Assembly (NCBI GenBank): GCA_002307055.1
Contig: DBTM01000024.1
Location: 1-36,556, forward strand
Reading direction: 5' to 3'
DNA from: Clostridiales bacterium UBA1316
GTDB taxonomy: Bacteria > Bacillota > Clostridia > Oscillospirales > Oscillospiraceae
DNA: 36,556 bases
The position numbers and the translations under genes are program-made. The notes under the pieces are model-generated. The model was not told the DNA's origin. It saw only the letters and a program-made list of their open reading frames with translations, and made no database searches. Positions within the stretch are counted from its first letter, which is position 1; every line of letters starts with the position of its first letter. Below are positions 16,050 through 26,869 of this stretch, one piece after another.

Positions 16050-17471
16050 TTGCAACTTTTCGACATTATTTCTCCAGATTTTTTTAAACCCCTAACCGGC
16101 ATTAATCATCAGAAATATGCGGATATCATTACCATGATCTGGTTTCGATGCAAACGGACTCCGCTATATGGTGAGAGCAAAAATATTATGCTGGATTGGT
16201 TGGAGGATTACTTCTCCGGCTTAAATGAGGATATCCCCTTAGATAGTGACGAAATCGTTTATAACGAAGTTTCGGATGGCGTTCAACGCACTCCGCGTTT
16301 TTGGGCGGCTGTTTTTTTACGGCGCCTCAAATCAACTGGCTGGTTGGAAGAACGGGAAGGAGGATACGAAGAAGAAACACAGATTGTTGTTAATCATCGC
16401 ATTGTACCTATAATCCGTTCTTTTAGTGATGTGATTTCCCCTCAAATGGTCACTTATAAGGGAAAGCTCTTTAAAATATATAAGCTCCTGAAAAGCGTTT
16501 CAGAAGCCGACAGTCCATATGAGAGTGTTTTGCGTGAGGTTTCTGGAGATTTGGATGAACTTAACGCCGCTTTAAGGCAATTAGCGGCTTCAATAGGAAC
16601 TTATGTGGATGAGCTGACACGAGGCAAAACGCCAGAGGAAGTCCTATTGCTTTTTGACACCTATGAAGAAAAAGTTGTGGTGGGCGCGTATCATCGCTTC
16701 AAAACAAACGACAATCTGTTTTATTATAAATCTGAGTTATTTGAGCAGTTAGAGCTCTGCCGCACTCAATATTTTGAAGCTTTGGTGAAGGATTTTTCCA
16801 CTATTGAACAGGTATCCGACGAGGAGGCTGCTCTTGCTATTGGAAGGCTCGTGTTTAAGCTGGAAGATGATCTGAAAGAAATTAGCGAGATAATGAAGAT
16901 CATTGATGAGCGTCATATTCTTTACAGGTCTAGAGCTGTTCAAAGAGCTCAGTTTTTACTGCTATCTGACGGCACCGTAAAGAGCAAAGTTAATCGGATT
17001 CTTCAATATTGCGTCTCAACAATAGTCGATGTCGACAGCTTACAAGATTTTGGAGATGAAAAAATCGGATCAATATTCCAAATGTTTCCACAGTGGTATT
17101 TCGATGAGAAAGCGTTGAAGCCGCCGATACTGCCACGAAAACCAACACCAATTGGAGAGCTTGAGGAACAAGAGGAATTAGACCCGGAGGTAATCGCGCA
17201 GCGCCAAGAACAATTGTTTCGCTTTGTACGCAACGCGGTAACTGCTGAAAATGTAAATCGTTTCGCACAGAGCGTTCTAAAAGAGCATCAGGTTACCACA
17301 GCGCAAGCCCTTGTCGCGCAGTACCAGGCATCAGACGATTTAGTGAAGATAATAGGGCTTCATACATATTCCTCATCTGCGGAGCGGACGTATGAGATTG
17401 CGGTAAAACCCAGTTTTGTGACATGTAATGGTTTGAAATTTCAGGATTTTTCGGTAAGAAAGCGAGGATGA
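16050..17471 (+). CDS. jetA: Wadjet subunit JetA
   Basis: A 473-aa protein of the JetA/DUF5716 type, the kleisin-like subunit of the Wadjet condensin complex that recognises and cuts small circular plasmids. The N-terminus MQLFDIISPDFFKPLTGINH is characteristic, followed by a winged-helix-like region and long helices in the middle (about 170-330). The start is a TTG with GGGGG 6 bases upstream; no in-frame ATG fits the family start. First gene of jetABCD: jetB starts 6 bases after its stop. A weak TTGCTT/TATTAC pair near 16005-16030 may be the promoter. Confidence 0.88.
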   Translation: MQLFDIISPDFFKPLTGINHQKYADIITMIWFRCKRTPLYGESKNIMLDWLEDYFSGLNEDIPLDSDEIVYNEVSDGVQRTPRFWAAVFLRRLKSTGWLEEREGGYEEETQIVVNHRIVPIIRSFSDVISPQMVTYKGKLFKIYKLLKSVSEADSPYESVLREVSGDLDELNAALRQLAASIGTYVDELTRGKTPEEVLLLFDTYEEKVVVGAYHRFKTNDNLFYYKSELFEQLELCRTQYFEALVKDFSTIEQVSDEEAALAIGRLVFKLEDDLKEISEIMKIIDERHILYRSRAVQRAQFLLLSDGTVKSKVNRILQYCVSTIVDVDSLQDFGDEKIGSIFQMFPQWYFDEKALKPPILPRKPTPIGELEEQEELDPEVIAQRQEQLFRFVRNAVTAENVNRFAQSVLKEHQVTTAQALVAQYQASDDLVKIIGLHTYSSSAERTYEIAVKPSFVTCNGLKFQDFSVRKRG

Positions 17472-17477
17472 GAACCA

Positions 17478-18068
17478 ATGAGAGATGAGCTACGTGAGGA
17501 ACTGGCTAATTATCTGCTGAATCACTGTTTTGTCATCGGAAACCTGGAAACGACTCGCGAAAAATATTACTTGATCTCAAATAATGAACCAGAACTGCAA
17601 GAGATTTTTCGTCCGATCGGGTATTCCATTGTCATCAATCGAACCCTTCGCGTGGCTCAGCTTGTCAATCTGCGCTCCGCAGGTAGAATTGAGCTGCGTA
17701 AATACGAAAGTATCCTCCTGCTTATTCTCCGCCTGCTCTACGTGGAAAAGCGCGAGAGTCTTTCCGTAAGTGAGCAGTTAGTTGTTATAACAGTTGAGGA
17801 AGTCGAGGCGGAATATAATAAACTGAATCTACCAAGAAAGCTTGACAGGCGTTTACTAGAAGATGCCATGCGTATCTATAAAAAGTATAATTTAGCTGTA
17901 ATGCTTGAACGGTTGGAAAGCTCTGCCTCACGTATTCAAATTTTACCATCGGTTATGCTCGCTATGCCTGAACAAGCCATCAGCAAAGCATATGTGCAAA
18001 CCAGGGATGAGCTGCTGAAATATCAGAAAACCATATCAACTCAGGAGGAGGATGAGAGTGATGATTGA
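17478..18068 (+). CDS. jetB: Wadjet subunit JetB (DUF4194-like)
   Basis: 196 aa, the small MukE-like accessory subunit of Wadjet. The order of winged-helix segments (NRTLRVAQLVNLRSAGRIEL, LLILRLLYVEKRESL) and the C-terminal RLESSASRIQILPSVMLAM fit DUF4194. Length is normal. It overlaps jetC by 8 bases (ATGATTGA), so the two are translationally coupled. Confidence 0.87.
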   Translation: MRDELREELANYLLNHCFVIGNLETTREKYYLISNNEPELQEIFRPIGYSIVINRTLRVAQLVNLRSAGRIELRKYESILLLILRLLYVEKRESLSVSEQLVVITVEEVEAEYNKLNLPRKLDRRLLEDAMRIYKKYNLAVMLERLESSASRIQILPSVMLAMPEQAISKAYVQTRDELLKYQKTISTQEEDESDD

Positions 18069-21000
18069 AATGTCGCGCCTTCGCCTCGTCAACTGGCACA
18101 ATTTTCAGGATGAATGTATTCCATTCCGAATGGTCACTTATTTGATTGGAGTCAACGCGGTCGGTAAAACGACGATTATGGATGCGATTAGATACTGTCT
18201 TACTACCAATAAGAACTTCAACGCTGCCGGAAACCGTCGGAGTGGCCGGACATTACAGGGGTCCGTACATGGAAAGCAGCGTGGGGAGAACATCTACCTA
18301 CGGCCCGGACATACTGTGGCCTACATTGGTGTGGAGTTTTATGACCACGAAAAAAACGCTCCTTTTGTAATTGCGGTCCGAGTTGAATCTGAAAGTCCAG
18401 CACAGGAGTTCCGCCACGTGTCACAGGATTGGTTTATTACAAAATCAGGCGTTCAGTTGGAAGATCTACTGTTTTTAGATAAGGACCGCCGTCCCACGAA
18501 AAAAGAGGCTTTTAAAGCATCTAGTTCCGGATTGAAAGCACCTGTAACGCAGAAAGACGCACGAGCATACATCTGCAGGATTTTGGGAATAGGAGATTCG
18601 GAATCAAGCCACGGAAAAAAATTCAATGAGGTATTCCATATGGGCACCTCACTAAAAGAAATTGATGATATTCGGACCTTTATCTATGCTTATATTCTTC
18701 CTGAACCTGAAATCCGCGTCGAGGCATTACAAAGTGACATGCGCGAGCTGGAACGCCTGGAGGAAACCTTGTATGAAGCCAAGAAGAGAGAACAGGCACT
18801 TGGTGAAATTGTAGAACGTGGAAAGCAGGCCACCGAATTGGAGACGCAAGTCCAAATAAACGAGGGCTTGATTCTGCTAGCTCGACTTAAAAAAATGTTA
18901 AGTCTAGAGGAGGCGTATCAACAAACTTCCGAAGGAGCCAACCGCAAACTTGAGCATTTGGAGCCGCAAAGGGAGGCACTAAAAGATAAAAGGCAGCGAG
19001 CGCAGGACGCGTTGCTTAAAGCCCTGCAGGATAAGGACGAAAACAAACAGGTACAGGCGTCGGCATTCTACAAGGATCAGGAAACCGAACTGAGCAGAGA
19101 GTACAGAACACAGGTTCAACGCCAACAAGCTTGGTATGATAGCTTGGACAAGCTAAGGCAACTGCTCAATCGCGTTCGATCAGCGGAATTGTCCGCCACA
19201 GTTACCCTGTCACCGGATGATTTCTGTGATTGGTCAGAAGAACAGCAAAAGAAAACTCTGGCAGAGATTGATCGTGAAATTGAAGCTGCTGGTAATGAGA
19301 TTGAGGACCGGAAATTTGCTTGTCGCAAAGAGAGCGAGAGTCTGAAAATATCCGCCGAGTCTTTAACACGGGAGCTTCGTACACTACGCAGCGGGAAAAT
19401 GTCGTATCCTGACTCAGCAGAGCTACTTCGAAATAGCATCAACGAGGAGCTTCAAAAGCGTGGCATGGAACCAGACGCCAAGATTCTCTGTGAACTTTTA
19501 TATATGGAAGATACCGACTGGCAGGAGTGCGCGGAGGCAGTGTTAGGTTTTCGCCGTTTTGATATAATTGTACCCCCAGCCCACTATTACCCCGCAAAAA
19601 TGGTATTTTCATCTCTGGGCGATCAAGTGGGAGACGTGTCCTTAGTGAACACGGCGGGTTTGGAGCGTGATTCCGTCCGCTGGAAGGCACCGGCACAGAA
19701 TATGCTTGCATATAAAATTGGAAGCGAAAATCATTATGCAAGGCAATATGCAAATTATTTATTGCACAATATAGTATGCTGTGAAAGCGAAGACGATCTT
19801 GAAAAACATTCACGAAGCGTGACCCGGGATTTACTACGCTACCAGGGATATCGTCTTCAACGTATGCATCGCCCTATTCTTTACATCGGCGCAAATGCGC
19901 GAAAACAACGTTATGATTATTTAGAAGTTGCTTTGCGTAAAAATAATGAACGCCAAATAGCGTTAGAGAAACAAATGAAAATACTGTTGGAACTCAGCGA
20001 TACACACAGCGGCTTTATTCACGAAAAGCATACATCCTGCCTAAAAAATAATCTGGATGCCCGCGAGCAAGTTGATAGGCTGAATACAAAGCTTAATAAC
20101 GTGCGAAAAATACTGCGGGAATATGAGACAAACCCGATGCTGGCAGCCTTATTCGACCGTTGCGCTTCCTGCGAAAAAGCTTGTGAAGCAGTTGATGAGG
20201 AAATCAGCGGTCTCGATAAGAAAATTTGGGAGCAAGAAAAGATCGTTAATGATGCTCAAGAGCTTATTACCCAAAATATATCTGATATTGAGAGCACTCA
20301 AGCCGAAAATGATAACTTTGTTTTCGCGCATCCGGAACTGACCGAACTGATAACCGGAAGATTTTCGGAGGCATCCCGTAGCAAAACACCTTCCGAAATT
20401 GAACGGAATCAAATGAACTACCGTGCGCAGTGCACAAAAGCACTAGACAATTACATCGTTTTAGATCTTCAGCCGCTTCAAAAAGAATACAACGCAAAAT
20501 ACACAGCGGATTATCCGTTGGGGCTGGACGGTCTCGAAGCTTATCGCGACGCCCACATTACTCTTGTTCACATTGAGTTAGAGCGTTCTTTAGAAGGCCT
20601 TCGGAAAGCCCAAATACGCTGCAAAGAGCGTTTCCGCAAGGAAATTCTGTTTAGGATGAAGGATGATATCCGCAATGCAAAACAACAATTTCGCGAACTT
20701 GATCGGATTATGTCTGAACTTACATACGGAGAGGAAAAATATCACTTTGTTATCAACAGTCATCGTGATAAAGAAATTCATGACTTTTACCGAATCATAA
20801 TGGATGAAAATAATGAGCAGATTACTGAGGAGGATAGTTTGTTTACGCGGGAGGCTATGAGTCATTCGGCGTATGAAGCTCAAGTGGATGAATTAATGGC
20901 AAAAATCATGGCGGATGTTAATGCCGCCGTGCAGGATCGCTCTGCCGGAAAAAGAACGTCAGCGATCAGATATCAAAATACGTGGATTATCGTACATATC

Positions 21001-21380
21001 TGGAATATGACATTATTGTGGAAAACGCGGTAACAAAAGTGAGTGTCCCTCTTTCTCAAGTCAGCGGGGACAGCAGCGGCGGCGAAAATCAGGCTCCCTT
21101 TTACGTAGCTATTTGCGCTTCGCTACTGCAAATATACCGCCAAAGCCCAAACAGTATCCGCCTGATTCTTTTAGATGAGGCATTCAACAATATGACGAGT
21201 GACCGCATAGAACCAATGATGAGAATGTTTGCCTCCGTACAGCTTCAGCTCATCCTTATATCAACAGCGGAAAAATGCAGCGCAATATATCCCTATTGTG
21301 ATATTGTTTATTCCATAATCAAATCAGGCTCCCGTGCGGCACTGGCACCATTCGAGAAGCTTTATGAAGGAAATGACTGA
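18061..21380 (+). pseudogene. jetC: Wadjet SMC ATPase JetC with a one-base frameshift
   Basis: The SMC-like ATPase of Wadjet, about 1,107 residues if joined. Walker A (LIGVNAVGKTTIMDA) is near the N-terminus, coiled coils fill about 220-480 and 620-900, and a hinge lies between them. In the first frame the protein derails after about residue 960 and stops at 21033. The ABC signature (SQVSGDSSGGENQAPF) and Walker B (IRLILLDEAFNNMT) are read only in the -1 frame from about 20955 on. Adding one A to the five-A run at 20949-20953 joins the frames as SAGKKNVSDQISKYVDYRTY, which looks natural. As it stands the ATPase would lack half of its active site. Alternatives are a sequencing error or slippage on the A run. 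Start taken at ATG 18061, 9 bases after AGGAGG, rather than 18052. Confidence 0.88.
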
Positions 21381-21381
21381 T

Positions 21382-22590
21382 ATGTACTATCAGAATATTA
21401 TTCTAGAAAAATTTCTTGCCATATATGAGCAGCGAGGACTGTATGATTGCACGGACAAAAATAGCAGGCAGGGAGTCTTCCTAAATGTAGAAAAACTGTT
21501 TCCAGAATACTCTGACAATTATGACCCAACCGCGTATCGGGAGATCAACGAAGCCGTTGACCGTATGCTACAACAAGGTATTCTTGACGGAAAAAAAGAT
21601 TCGCGCGGAGATTACGGAAGACTGCGGCTAATAACGGATAAAATTGAGCTCTGTTATGAGTTATCAGGAAAAACAGCATTAGGAGATATTCGCCAACTGA
21701 TTAAACAGCGTCTGATGAACTGGGATACCGGCGGTTTTCCATTATTAGAACGATTCCGAACGGATCAGCTTGAGCGGCTCACCAGGAATCGAGCACTAGA
21801 GTTTGGGATCGGAGATGATGCCGAAAAGCTTCAGGACGTGTTGAATGCACTCTCTGCTTTGATTAAGCTAAATTCCGAAACTTACATCCGTAACTTTTCG
21901 GAGGCAGTCTTTTCCGATTCAAAGAAGTTCCAGAAAATGCGCGGATCGGTGGAAGGTATTCTCTGCACCTATGGCGGAGAAGAGTTAACGCGCAAAACCG
22001 TTTTGGAATCCTTCAACCTGTTGGATAACCCTGTCTATATTTTGATTAAAGGAAACCTCAGAGTTGTTTTTCATGATCAAACCATTTCTATCGGAAATAT
22101 ACCAGGGGGAATTGCATTACCTTCCATGGCCATCCCCTTCATTACAGACATTCATATTGATGGGACGATTTTGATTACCGTTGAAAATTTGACAACCTTT
22201 CACGACGAGACAAGTAATGACCACGCGGTACTGTACCTGGGAGGCTTTCACAACGCTCTACGTACCACACTCTTGAAAAAGATATATGAAAGTAATGCAG
22301 ATAAGCAATATTTCCATAAAGGCGACATTGATGTTTATGGATTCCTGATATTGGAGAATCTGATATCCAAAACAGGGATTCCATTTATGCCACTGGAAAT
22401 GGACTTGATAACGTTGCAAAAATATGAAGCATATAACTTGGTGCAGCCATTGAATTCAACTGACAGAAAGTTACTGCATTTGCCTCAACTTGCACCCTAC
22501 CAAGATGTTTTATCTTATATGGAACGAAATAACTGCAAAGCGGAACAGGAATCTAGGCAAGCGATGCAACTCTTGAGGAATCAAGACTAA
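21382..22590 (+). CDS. jetD: Wadjet nuclease subunit JetD
   Basis: About 402 aa of the DUF3322/DUF2220 type, the Toprim-like nuclease that cleaves DNA extruded by the JetABC motor. The Toprim residues are seen as ILITVENLTTFHDE (Glu) and FHKGDIDVYGFLIL (Asp-x-Asp). ATG at 21382 begins one base after the jetC stop, 9 bases from AAGGAA; in-frame ATGs at 21364 and 21373 lie inside jetC. The reading frame is intact, so the nuclease survives although jetC is broken. It converges with the recombinase remnant; I see no terminator in the 93 bases between them. Confidence 0.88.
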   Translation: MYYQNIILEKFLAIYEQRGLYDCTDKNSRQGVFLNVEKLFPEYSDNYDPTAYREINEAVDRMLQQGILDGKKDSRGDYGRLRLITDKIELCYELSGKTALGDIRQLIKQRLMNWDTGGFPLLERFRTDQLERLTRNRALEFGIGDDAEKLQDVLNALSALIKLNSETYIRNFSEAVFSDSKKFQKMRGSVEGILCTYGGEELTRKTVLESFNLLDNPVYILIKGNLRVVFHDQTISIGNIPGGIALPSMAIPFITDIHIDGTILITVENLTTFHDETSNDHAVLYLGGFHNALRTTLLKKIYESNADKQYFHKGDIDVYGFLILENLISKTGIPFMPLEMDLITLQKYEAYNLVQPLNSTDRKLLHLPQLAPYQDVLSYMERNNCKAEQESRQAMQLLRNQD

Positions 22591-22683
22591 GAGCAATATC
22601 GCTGTAGCACGAGAGAGTCTGCGCTAATTACTGGTTCTTTTCGACAGGACAGTCTTTGTTATTATCCATCCGATAGATATTAA

Positions 22684-24153
22684 CTACAGCTCCATCTTCA
22701 TGCCGCCGAAGAACTGCGATTCGGTAATGTTGAGGTCAACGTTTACCTCGTAATCCCGGCTTACGGTCACTCGCTCGATCATGTAGGAGGCTATCATTTT
22801 TTTCACGTCCGGGCTGGATTCGTGGAAAACCTGTGCCCAGGTCGCCAATTGCTTACACTCATCCTGGATGCGTTTCAACGTAATATGACTATCTTCCATC
22901 GCGCGCTCAGTAGAGAAAATAACCCCCTGAACCTCCGCGATTGATTCCTTGATCGTCTGCATGCGCCTCTGGAGATCCTGGGGAGAAAATACGCAAGTCC
23001 CGTCCATCGCGTCCATCATCATGGAGTCAAGTTTGGAGAGCTCTTTGGACAATTTGGCGTAGTCAGCCTTGGCGTGCTTTAATTTGACAGAATACTCGTC
23101 TGTTTTTGCCTTATACTGTTTTTCCACCCAGTCATTTTCATGTTCATTGCCCACGCCGAGAAACACTCTGTTGAGAATTTCCTCAACCGCGGCATCAACC
23201 TTATCAGACCGATATGTTGTAGGGCCGTCGCATAAGTCTTTATGCCGGGTTCGGTTATAACATTTGTAAATCGCGATCCGCTCATTGACTGCTTCTCCGG
23301 ATATCGCATGATGTGTTTTTCGCGCTGTGGTAGCAAAAATGCGGCCACCGCAATGGCCGCAATAAACATTTCCTGAGAGTAACGCGTTTCCCATTACCTT
23401 ACGAGGCACATTGCGCCGCTCCTCATATGTATTAGACCGCTGTTGTCGAATGGCGGTTACTCTTTCAAATGTAGCTTCATCAATGATCTGCAGCTCCGGG
23501 AATACTTCTGAGCGTGTATCTCCGCTGCGGAGAACTCCGGTATACATGATATTCTTCAGTATGTTCTGAATCGTTGAGTAATGAAACATTTCGCCGGAAC
23601 GATTGAGAAACCCTTCATCTTTTAAATCCGACGCGATCCGCCTTGCCCCATATCCGTAATTGGCGGCTTTTTCGAAATTTCTGCGTATAACAACAGTCTC
23701 ATCCTTGTTAATCTCAAGATCAAAAAGCTCTTTATTCTTTTTACCTATGCGGCCCCGCTTTACGAGCTGGTACCCATATGGCGAGATGCCGCCGCGAAAA
23801 CGGCCTTCCTGAACAATCTGTCCCAATCGTGTCTTTGTACGTATAGAAGTTTTAATGCTCTCGCCAGACGCCTGCCAATAACGGATATAATTCATGAGCT
23901 TGTCCACATGATTATCAAACCGCTGCTCGCCCTCCATCGCGCTCCATACCTCGACGCCGTTTTTAACAAACCATTCAACAACAAAAGGCGTTTCATCTTC
24001 TTTACGTCCAAGGCGGTCAAACATAAACACCAGAAGGATGTCAAACTTCCCAGCAGCCGCGTCATGTTGAATTTCCTGGATCGCGTCGCGTTCTTTCGCG
24101 GAAACCTTAAATCCGGATACACCCTTTTCAGAGAGTTCATTTACCCACGTTAT
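22684..24153 (-). pseudogene. Large serine recombinase lacking its catalytic N-terminus
   Basis: About 490 open codons. Present: the late part of the resolvase domain (GVSGFKVSAKERDAIQEIQH, LLVFMFDRLGRKEDE), the Recombinase domain (GGISPYGYQLVKRG), a zinc ribbon (CGHCGG ... CYNRTRHKDLCDG) and a C-terminal coiled coil. Missing: the first roughly 40-50 residues with the YxRVS catalytic serine. The open frame begins inside the stop region of the cpaB-like gene with no usable start before Met at 24030, so the 5' end was lost at a junction near 24145-24155. It probably belonged to the conjugative element on its right. It should have no recombinase activity. Confidence 0.85.
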
Positions 24154-24851
24154 TCACCCGCTTCCGTGAGCGTCAGATGCATGGACTTTTCACGCTCCAG
24201 CCGTATGAGGGTTTTTGCCTGCTGCTCATCGGCGATGAACACGACGTAGGCCGGCGCGAAGTCGTAATCCGCCGCGTCCGTGTCCGGGGCCTCCTCCAGT
24301 CTGGCGTCCAGCTCGTCCAGAGGTAACAGGTTGCCGTTTAGCACCTCGTATACAGGGAGATCGGATATCACCTTGCTGACCGCGGCGTTTCCGAGCTCGT
24401 CTGTGACGTATTCGAACACGTCAACCACATCGCCGCCGCGAAGCACGCCCGCGACGCCCGCCGAAGCTGTGGGCAAGCTGACAGTCAGCAGATATTTGCC
24501 TTCGGTCAGGAGTTCTCCAGCCCCGGTGGCTTCCAGCGCATATTCCTCCGCCGAAACGAAGCGGTCACGCCAGAGATACTCACCCGCGTAGCCTGTGGCG
24601 GCTGCGACAAGTCCGACGACTTCCGCCTTTTCTGTTATTATCTTATCCGGCAGCCCATATGCTCCGGCTTCCGTAACGGTCAGCATCGTTTCGTCGATCA
24701 CCGTACCGCGCTCGACCGTTTGATTAAGCCGCACAATTTCCGTGGTTGACGACTGTGCTTTGTATAGTCTGGGTAGCAAAACAAACGCCAGCACGGCAGC
24801 CATAAGCAGACATAAAATGCTGATAAATATTCTGTTTTTCAATAGCTTCAT
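24150..24851 (-). CDS. CpaB/RcpC-like SAF-domain protein of a conjugative element
   Basis: 233 aa with an N-terminal membrane anchor (ISILCLLMAAVLAFVLLP, residues 10-27) and a SAF domain: VERGTVIDETMLTVTEAGAY is the typical CpaB segment, followed by an RcpC-like beta-rich part. Such proteins help assemble Flp-type pili, and in Clostridia a version is carried by integrative conjugative elements. GGAG lies 11 bases before the ATG; the gene follows the ArdA-like gene by 15 bases. Its stop codon touches the broken 5' end of the recombinase, so its own C-terminus may be altered by the deletion junction. The conjugation genes expected next are absent. Confidence 0.78.
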   Translation of the reverse strand: MKLLKNRIFISILCLLMAAVLAFVLLPRLYKAQSSTTEIVRLNQTVERGTVIDETMLTVTEAGAYGLPDKIITEKAEVVGLVAAATGYAGEYLWRDRFVSAEEYALEATGAGELLTEGKYLLTVSLPTASAGVAGVLRGGDVVDVFEYVTDELGNAAVSKVISDLPVYEVLNGNLLPLDELDARLEEAPDTDAADYDFAPAYVVFIADEQQAKTLIRLEREKSMHLTLTEAGE

Positions 24852-24866
24852 AATGGCTTGTCTCCT

Positions 24867-26036
24867 TTAATACATTGTCATATCCTGTGCTTCAGGCTTC
24901 GGCGCCTCAAGCTGACCGCCGTCATATCGGGAGAGCAGTCCGTAGGCCGTCTGACGCATTTCCTCACCCATCAGCTCCCGCGCGTAGGTGTACATATTGA
25001 TGTGGGGGCACAGAGCCTCGTACTCATCGCGGGGGAGGAGCTTTTGCAGATGGAGCATTGCCGCGTCCTCCGTCCGGATTACGCCGTACAGGAGGTCGTA
25101 TTCGTCAAGGCTGTCGGCGATAAGCGTCGCCTCATGAATACTCTCGCAATCCGTGGCTTCGAGAACCGCTTTAAGCTTACGAATGTCCTCATGCTTAAGG
25201 GTGGCCATGGTTCTCGAAAGCTCGTTCAACTCATGAAAATCCTCCAAAAATCCGAAGGCTTCCGAGAGCTGTGGGATAGTGCTTTCGTATCGGGAAAAGC
25301 CGCAGCCCTCAATGCCCTCCGTACCGAGCTTTTCGAATATTGAGTTTATCTCATCATCCGCCGCCGGCAGCCTAACCGTAACATAGCTTTGATTGTTTTG
25401 ATCCCCCGCCTCGGGGAGCTTCGCGATATCCAGGGCGAAAACATAGTCCGGCTTATGCGGATAGGGGATATTATCGCTGCTGTATACCTGCCTGATATCA
25501 CCGGGAATAACGTAACCGCCCGCCGTAAAAATGCCGCCCTCGTCCAAATGTGACGCGCGCCCCAGCTTCTCCGTGTCCAGCATCGCTATCATATCCTCGC
25601 TCATGCCGCGAAGCCGCTCGTCGTAGAAGCCGTTTTCCAGATAAAAAGCGCCGAGCTCACTGTCGTCCCGCACGTTGTACGCGATCTGGCAGCCGTCCGT
25701 GCTGTAGGTCATATTGATGAGTCTTTCAAGCTTGATAGGGGCGTAATCGGTTTCAATGCTCTCCCTCGTGACAAGCCCCTCGAAGCAGTCCCGCTCCCAA
25801 TTGTCGAGCCCGTCAAGCCTTTTGGCGAGCAGATTCAGCTCAAACAGGTTTGCCGACTCGGGGATAAATCGGGGGAGGTAATCCTTCTCGCATTGATATA
25901 CCGTCACCGAATAGATGTCCCTTTCGTTTACAATATGCGCCCTGTCTAGCGCGTCCAGCAGCTCCGCGTCGGTGGCGGGGAGCTGCAGCCGGATGTCGGC
26001 GGTGCAGCCGGGCTTCTTCAAATATACCTCAAACAT
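24867..26036 (-). CDS. ArdA-like antirestriction protein (copy 1)
   Basis: 389 aa, acidic. Segments such as NLFELNLLAKRLDGLDNWER, LINMTYSTDGCQIAYNV and FHELNELSRTMATL repeat the ELNxLAxxL pattern of ArdA proteins, which mimic DNA and block type I restriction enzymes; here the pattern occurs twice, suggesting duplicated ArdA-like units. The gene belongs to the accessory block of a Clostridia conjugative element, where such proteins are common. It is paralogous to the 391-aa protein encoded at 27728-28903 and ends in a Met-rich tail (QDMTMY). The antirestriction call is by resemblance; no direct evidence. Confidence 0.6.
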   Translation of the reverse strand: MFEVYLKKPGCTADIRLQLPATDAELLDALDRAHIVNERDIYSVTVYQCEKDYLPRFIPESANLFELNLLAKRLDGLDNWERDCFEGLVTRESIETDYAPIKLERLINMTYSTDGCQIAYNVRDDSELGAFYLENGFYDERLRGMSEDMIAMLDTEKLGRASHLDEGGIFTAGGYVIPGDIRQVYSSDNIPYPHKPDYVFALDIAKLPEAGDQNNQSYVTVRLPAADDEINSIFEKLGTEGIEGCGFSRYESTIPQLSEAFGFLEDFHELNELSRTMATLKHEDIRKLKAVLEATDCESIHEATLIADSLDEYDLLYGVIRTEDAAMLHLQKLLPRDEYEALCPHINMYTYARELMGEEMRQTAYGLLSRYDGGQLEAPKPEAQDMTMY

Positions 26037-26062
26037 AGATTTCCTCCGTTCACGAAAAGAGC

Positions 26063-26081
26063 GCTGCCATAGTCCGGCAGC
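26063..26081 (-). terminator. Hairpin before the ArdA-like gene
   Basis: GCTGCC and GGCAGC form a stem around ATAGTCC; on the minus strand it is followed by GCTCTTTTCG, a short U-rich stretch. It lies between the DUF4314-like gene and the ArdA-like gene and may act as an attenuating terminator. Confidence 0.5.
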
Positions 26082-26139
26082 ACCTGTCTCTATATAAATA
26101 CTGTAATACTAAATGCCGGCCGCGGCGCTTTAAACTGCT

Positions 26140-26868
26140 TTATTCAAGCCGCATTTCCGGCTTCTGTCCCTGCCCTGACAACGCCTCGTCCTCGGTATAC
26201 AGCCGCCAGTCGTTATTACCGCTCCAGAGGTGGACATACAGCTCTCCGGCAGGTGTTTTTATGGGGTGCTGCTCGAACGACTCGCCCCAGCCGTCTGCCG
26301 CCTGTCCGGTCACATAAGTCTCAAAGCTTTCCGTTTCCTCCGGCGTGAGTTCACCCGTGACCGTATACTCGACGACGCCCCAAAGCCTGCCGTCTACATT
26401 CTCGACGGAAAACTCCGCCGAATAGATCTTTTCATCCACGCCGTCGCCCTCGCGGTACCAATTCATGATGCCGCGCTCCTTTTCCTGCGGCATGCGAAAG
26501 CGCGTGATAGCCGTGTTGATCGTGTCCGCGTAATCGACCGCGGCGCGATTGTCTGTTTCGGTGGGGTATTCCTCCAGATCGCCGTATTCATTGCGCTCAT
26601 AGGTATCGACAAGGAGCGGCATGTACAGCTTCATCTCCGTCAGCTTCGGCGCTATCACGCTGAAGCGGTCCTCGCCGGGGATCAGGCTGAGTGTACGGCC
26701 GTTGTCCCAAATCATATGGATATTGCAGGCGTCGTCGACAAAATCGACCGTTCCCTCCGTGCCGGGCGGCACCGGGGCATAGGGGTCTTTCATCTCGTTA
26801 AGCCTGATATGCGTGCCGGGCGGGAACTGCTCCTTCATGAATTCCACCCATTTCGGATGCCGGTTCAT
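26140..26868 (-). CDS. DUF4314-domain protein of the conjugative element
   Basis: 242 aa. The N-terminal 65 residues (FPPGTHIRLNEMKDPYAPVP, GTEGTVDFVDDACNIHMIWD, GRTLSLIPGED) are a clear DUF4314 domain, a small beta-barrel found in Firmicutes mobile elements. The middle and C-terminal parts are acidic and unassigned. Its ATG follows the stop of the LPD28-like gene by one base, and the ribosome site GGGAGG lies inside that gene's last codons. Role unknown; possibly a protein that helps establish the incoming element. Confidence 0.75.
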   Translation of the reverse strand: MNRHPKWVEFMKEQFPPGTHIRLNEMKDPYAPVPPGTEGTVDFVDDACNIHMIWDNGRTLSLIPGEDRFSVIAPKLTEMKLYMPLLVDTYERNEYGDLEEYPTETDNRAAVDYADTINTAITRFRMPQEKERGIMNWYREGDGVDEKIYSAEFSVENVDGRLWGVVEYTVTGELTPEETESFETYVTGQAADGWGESFEQHPIKTPAGELYVHLWSGNNDWRLYTEDEALSGQGQKPEMRLE

Positions 26869-26869
26869 T

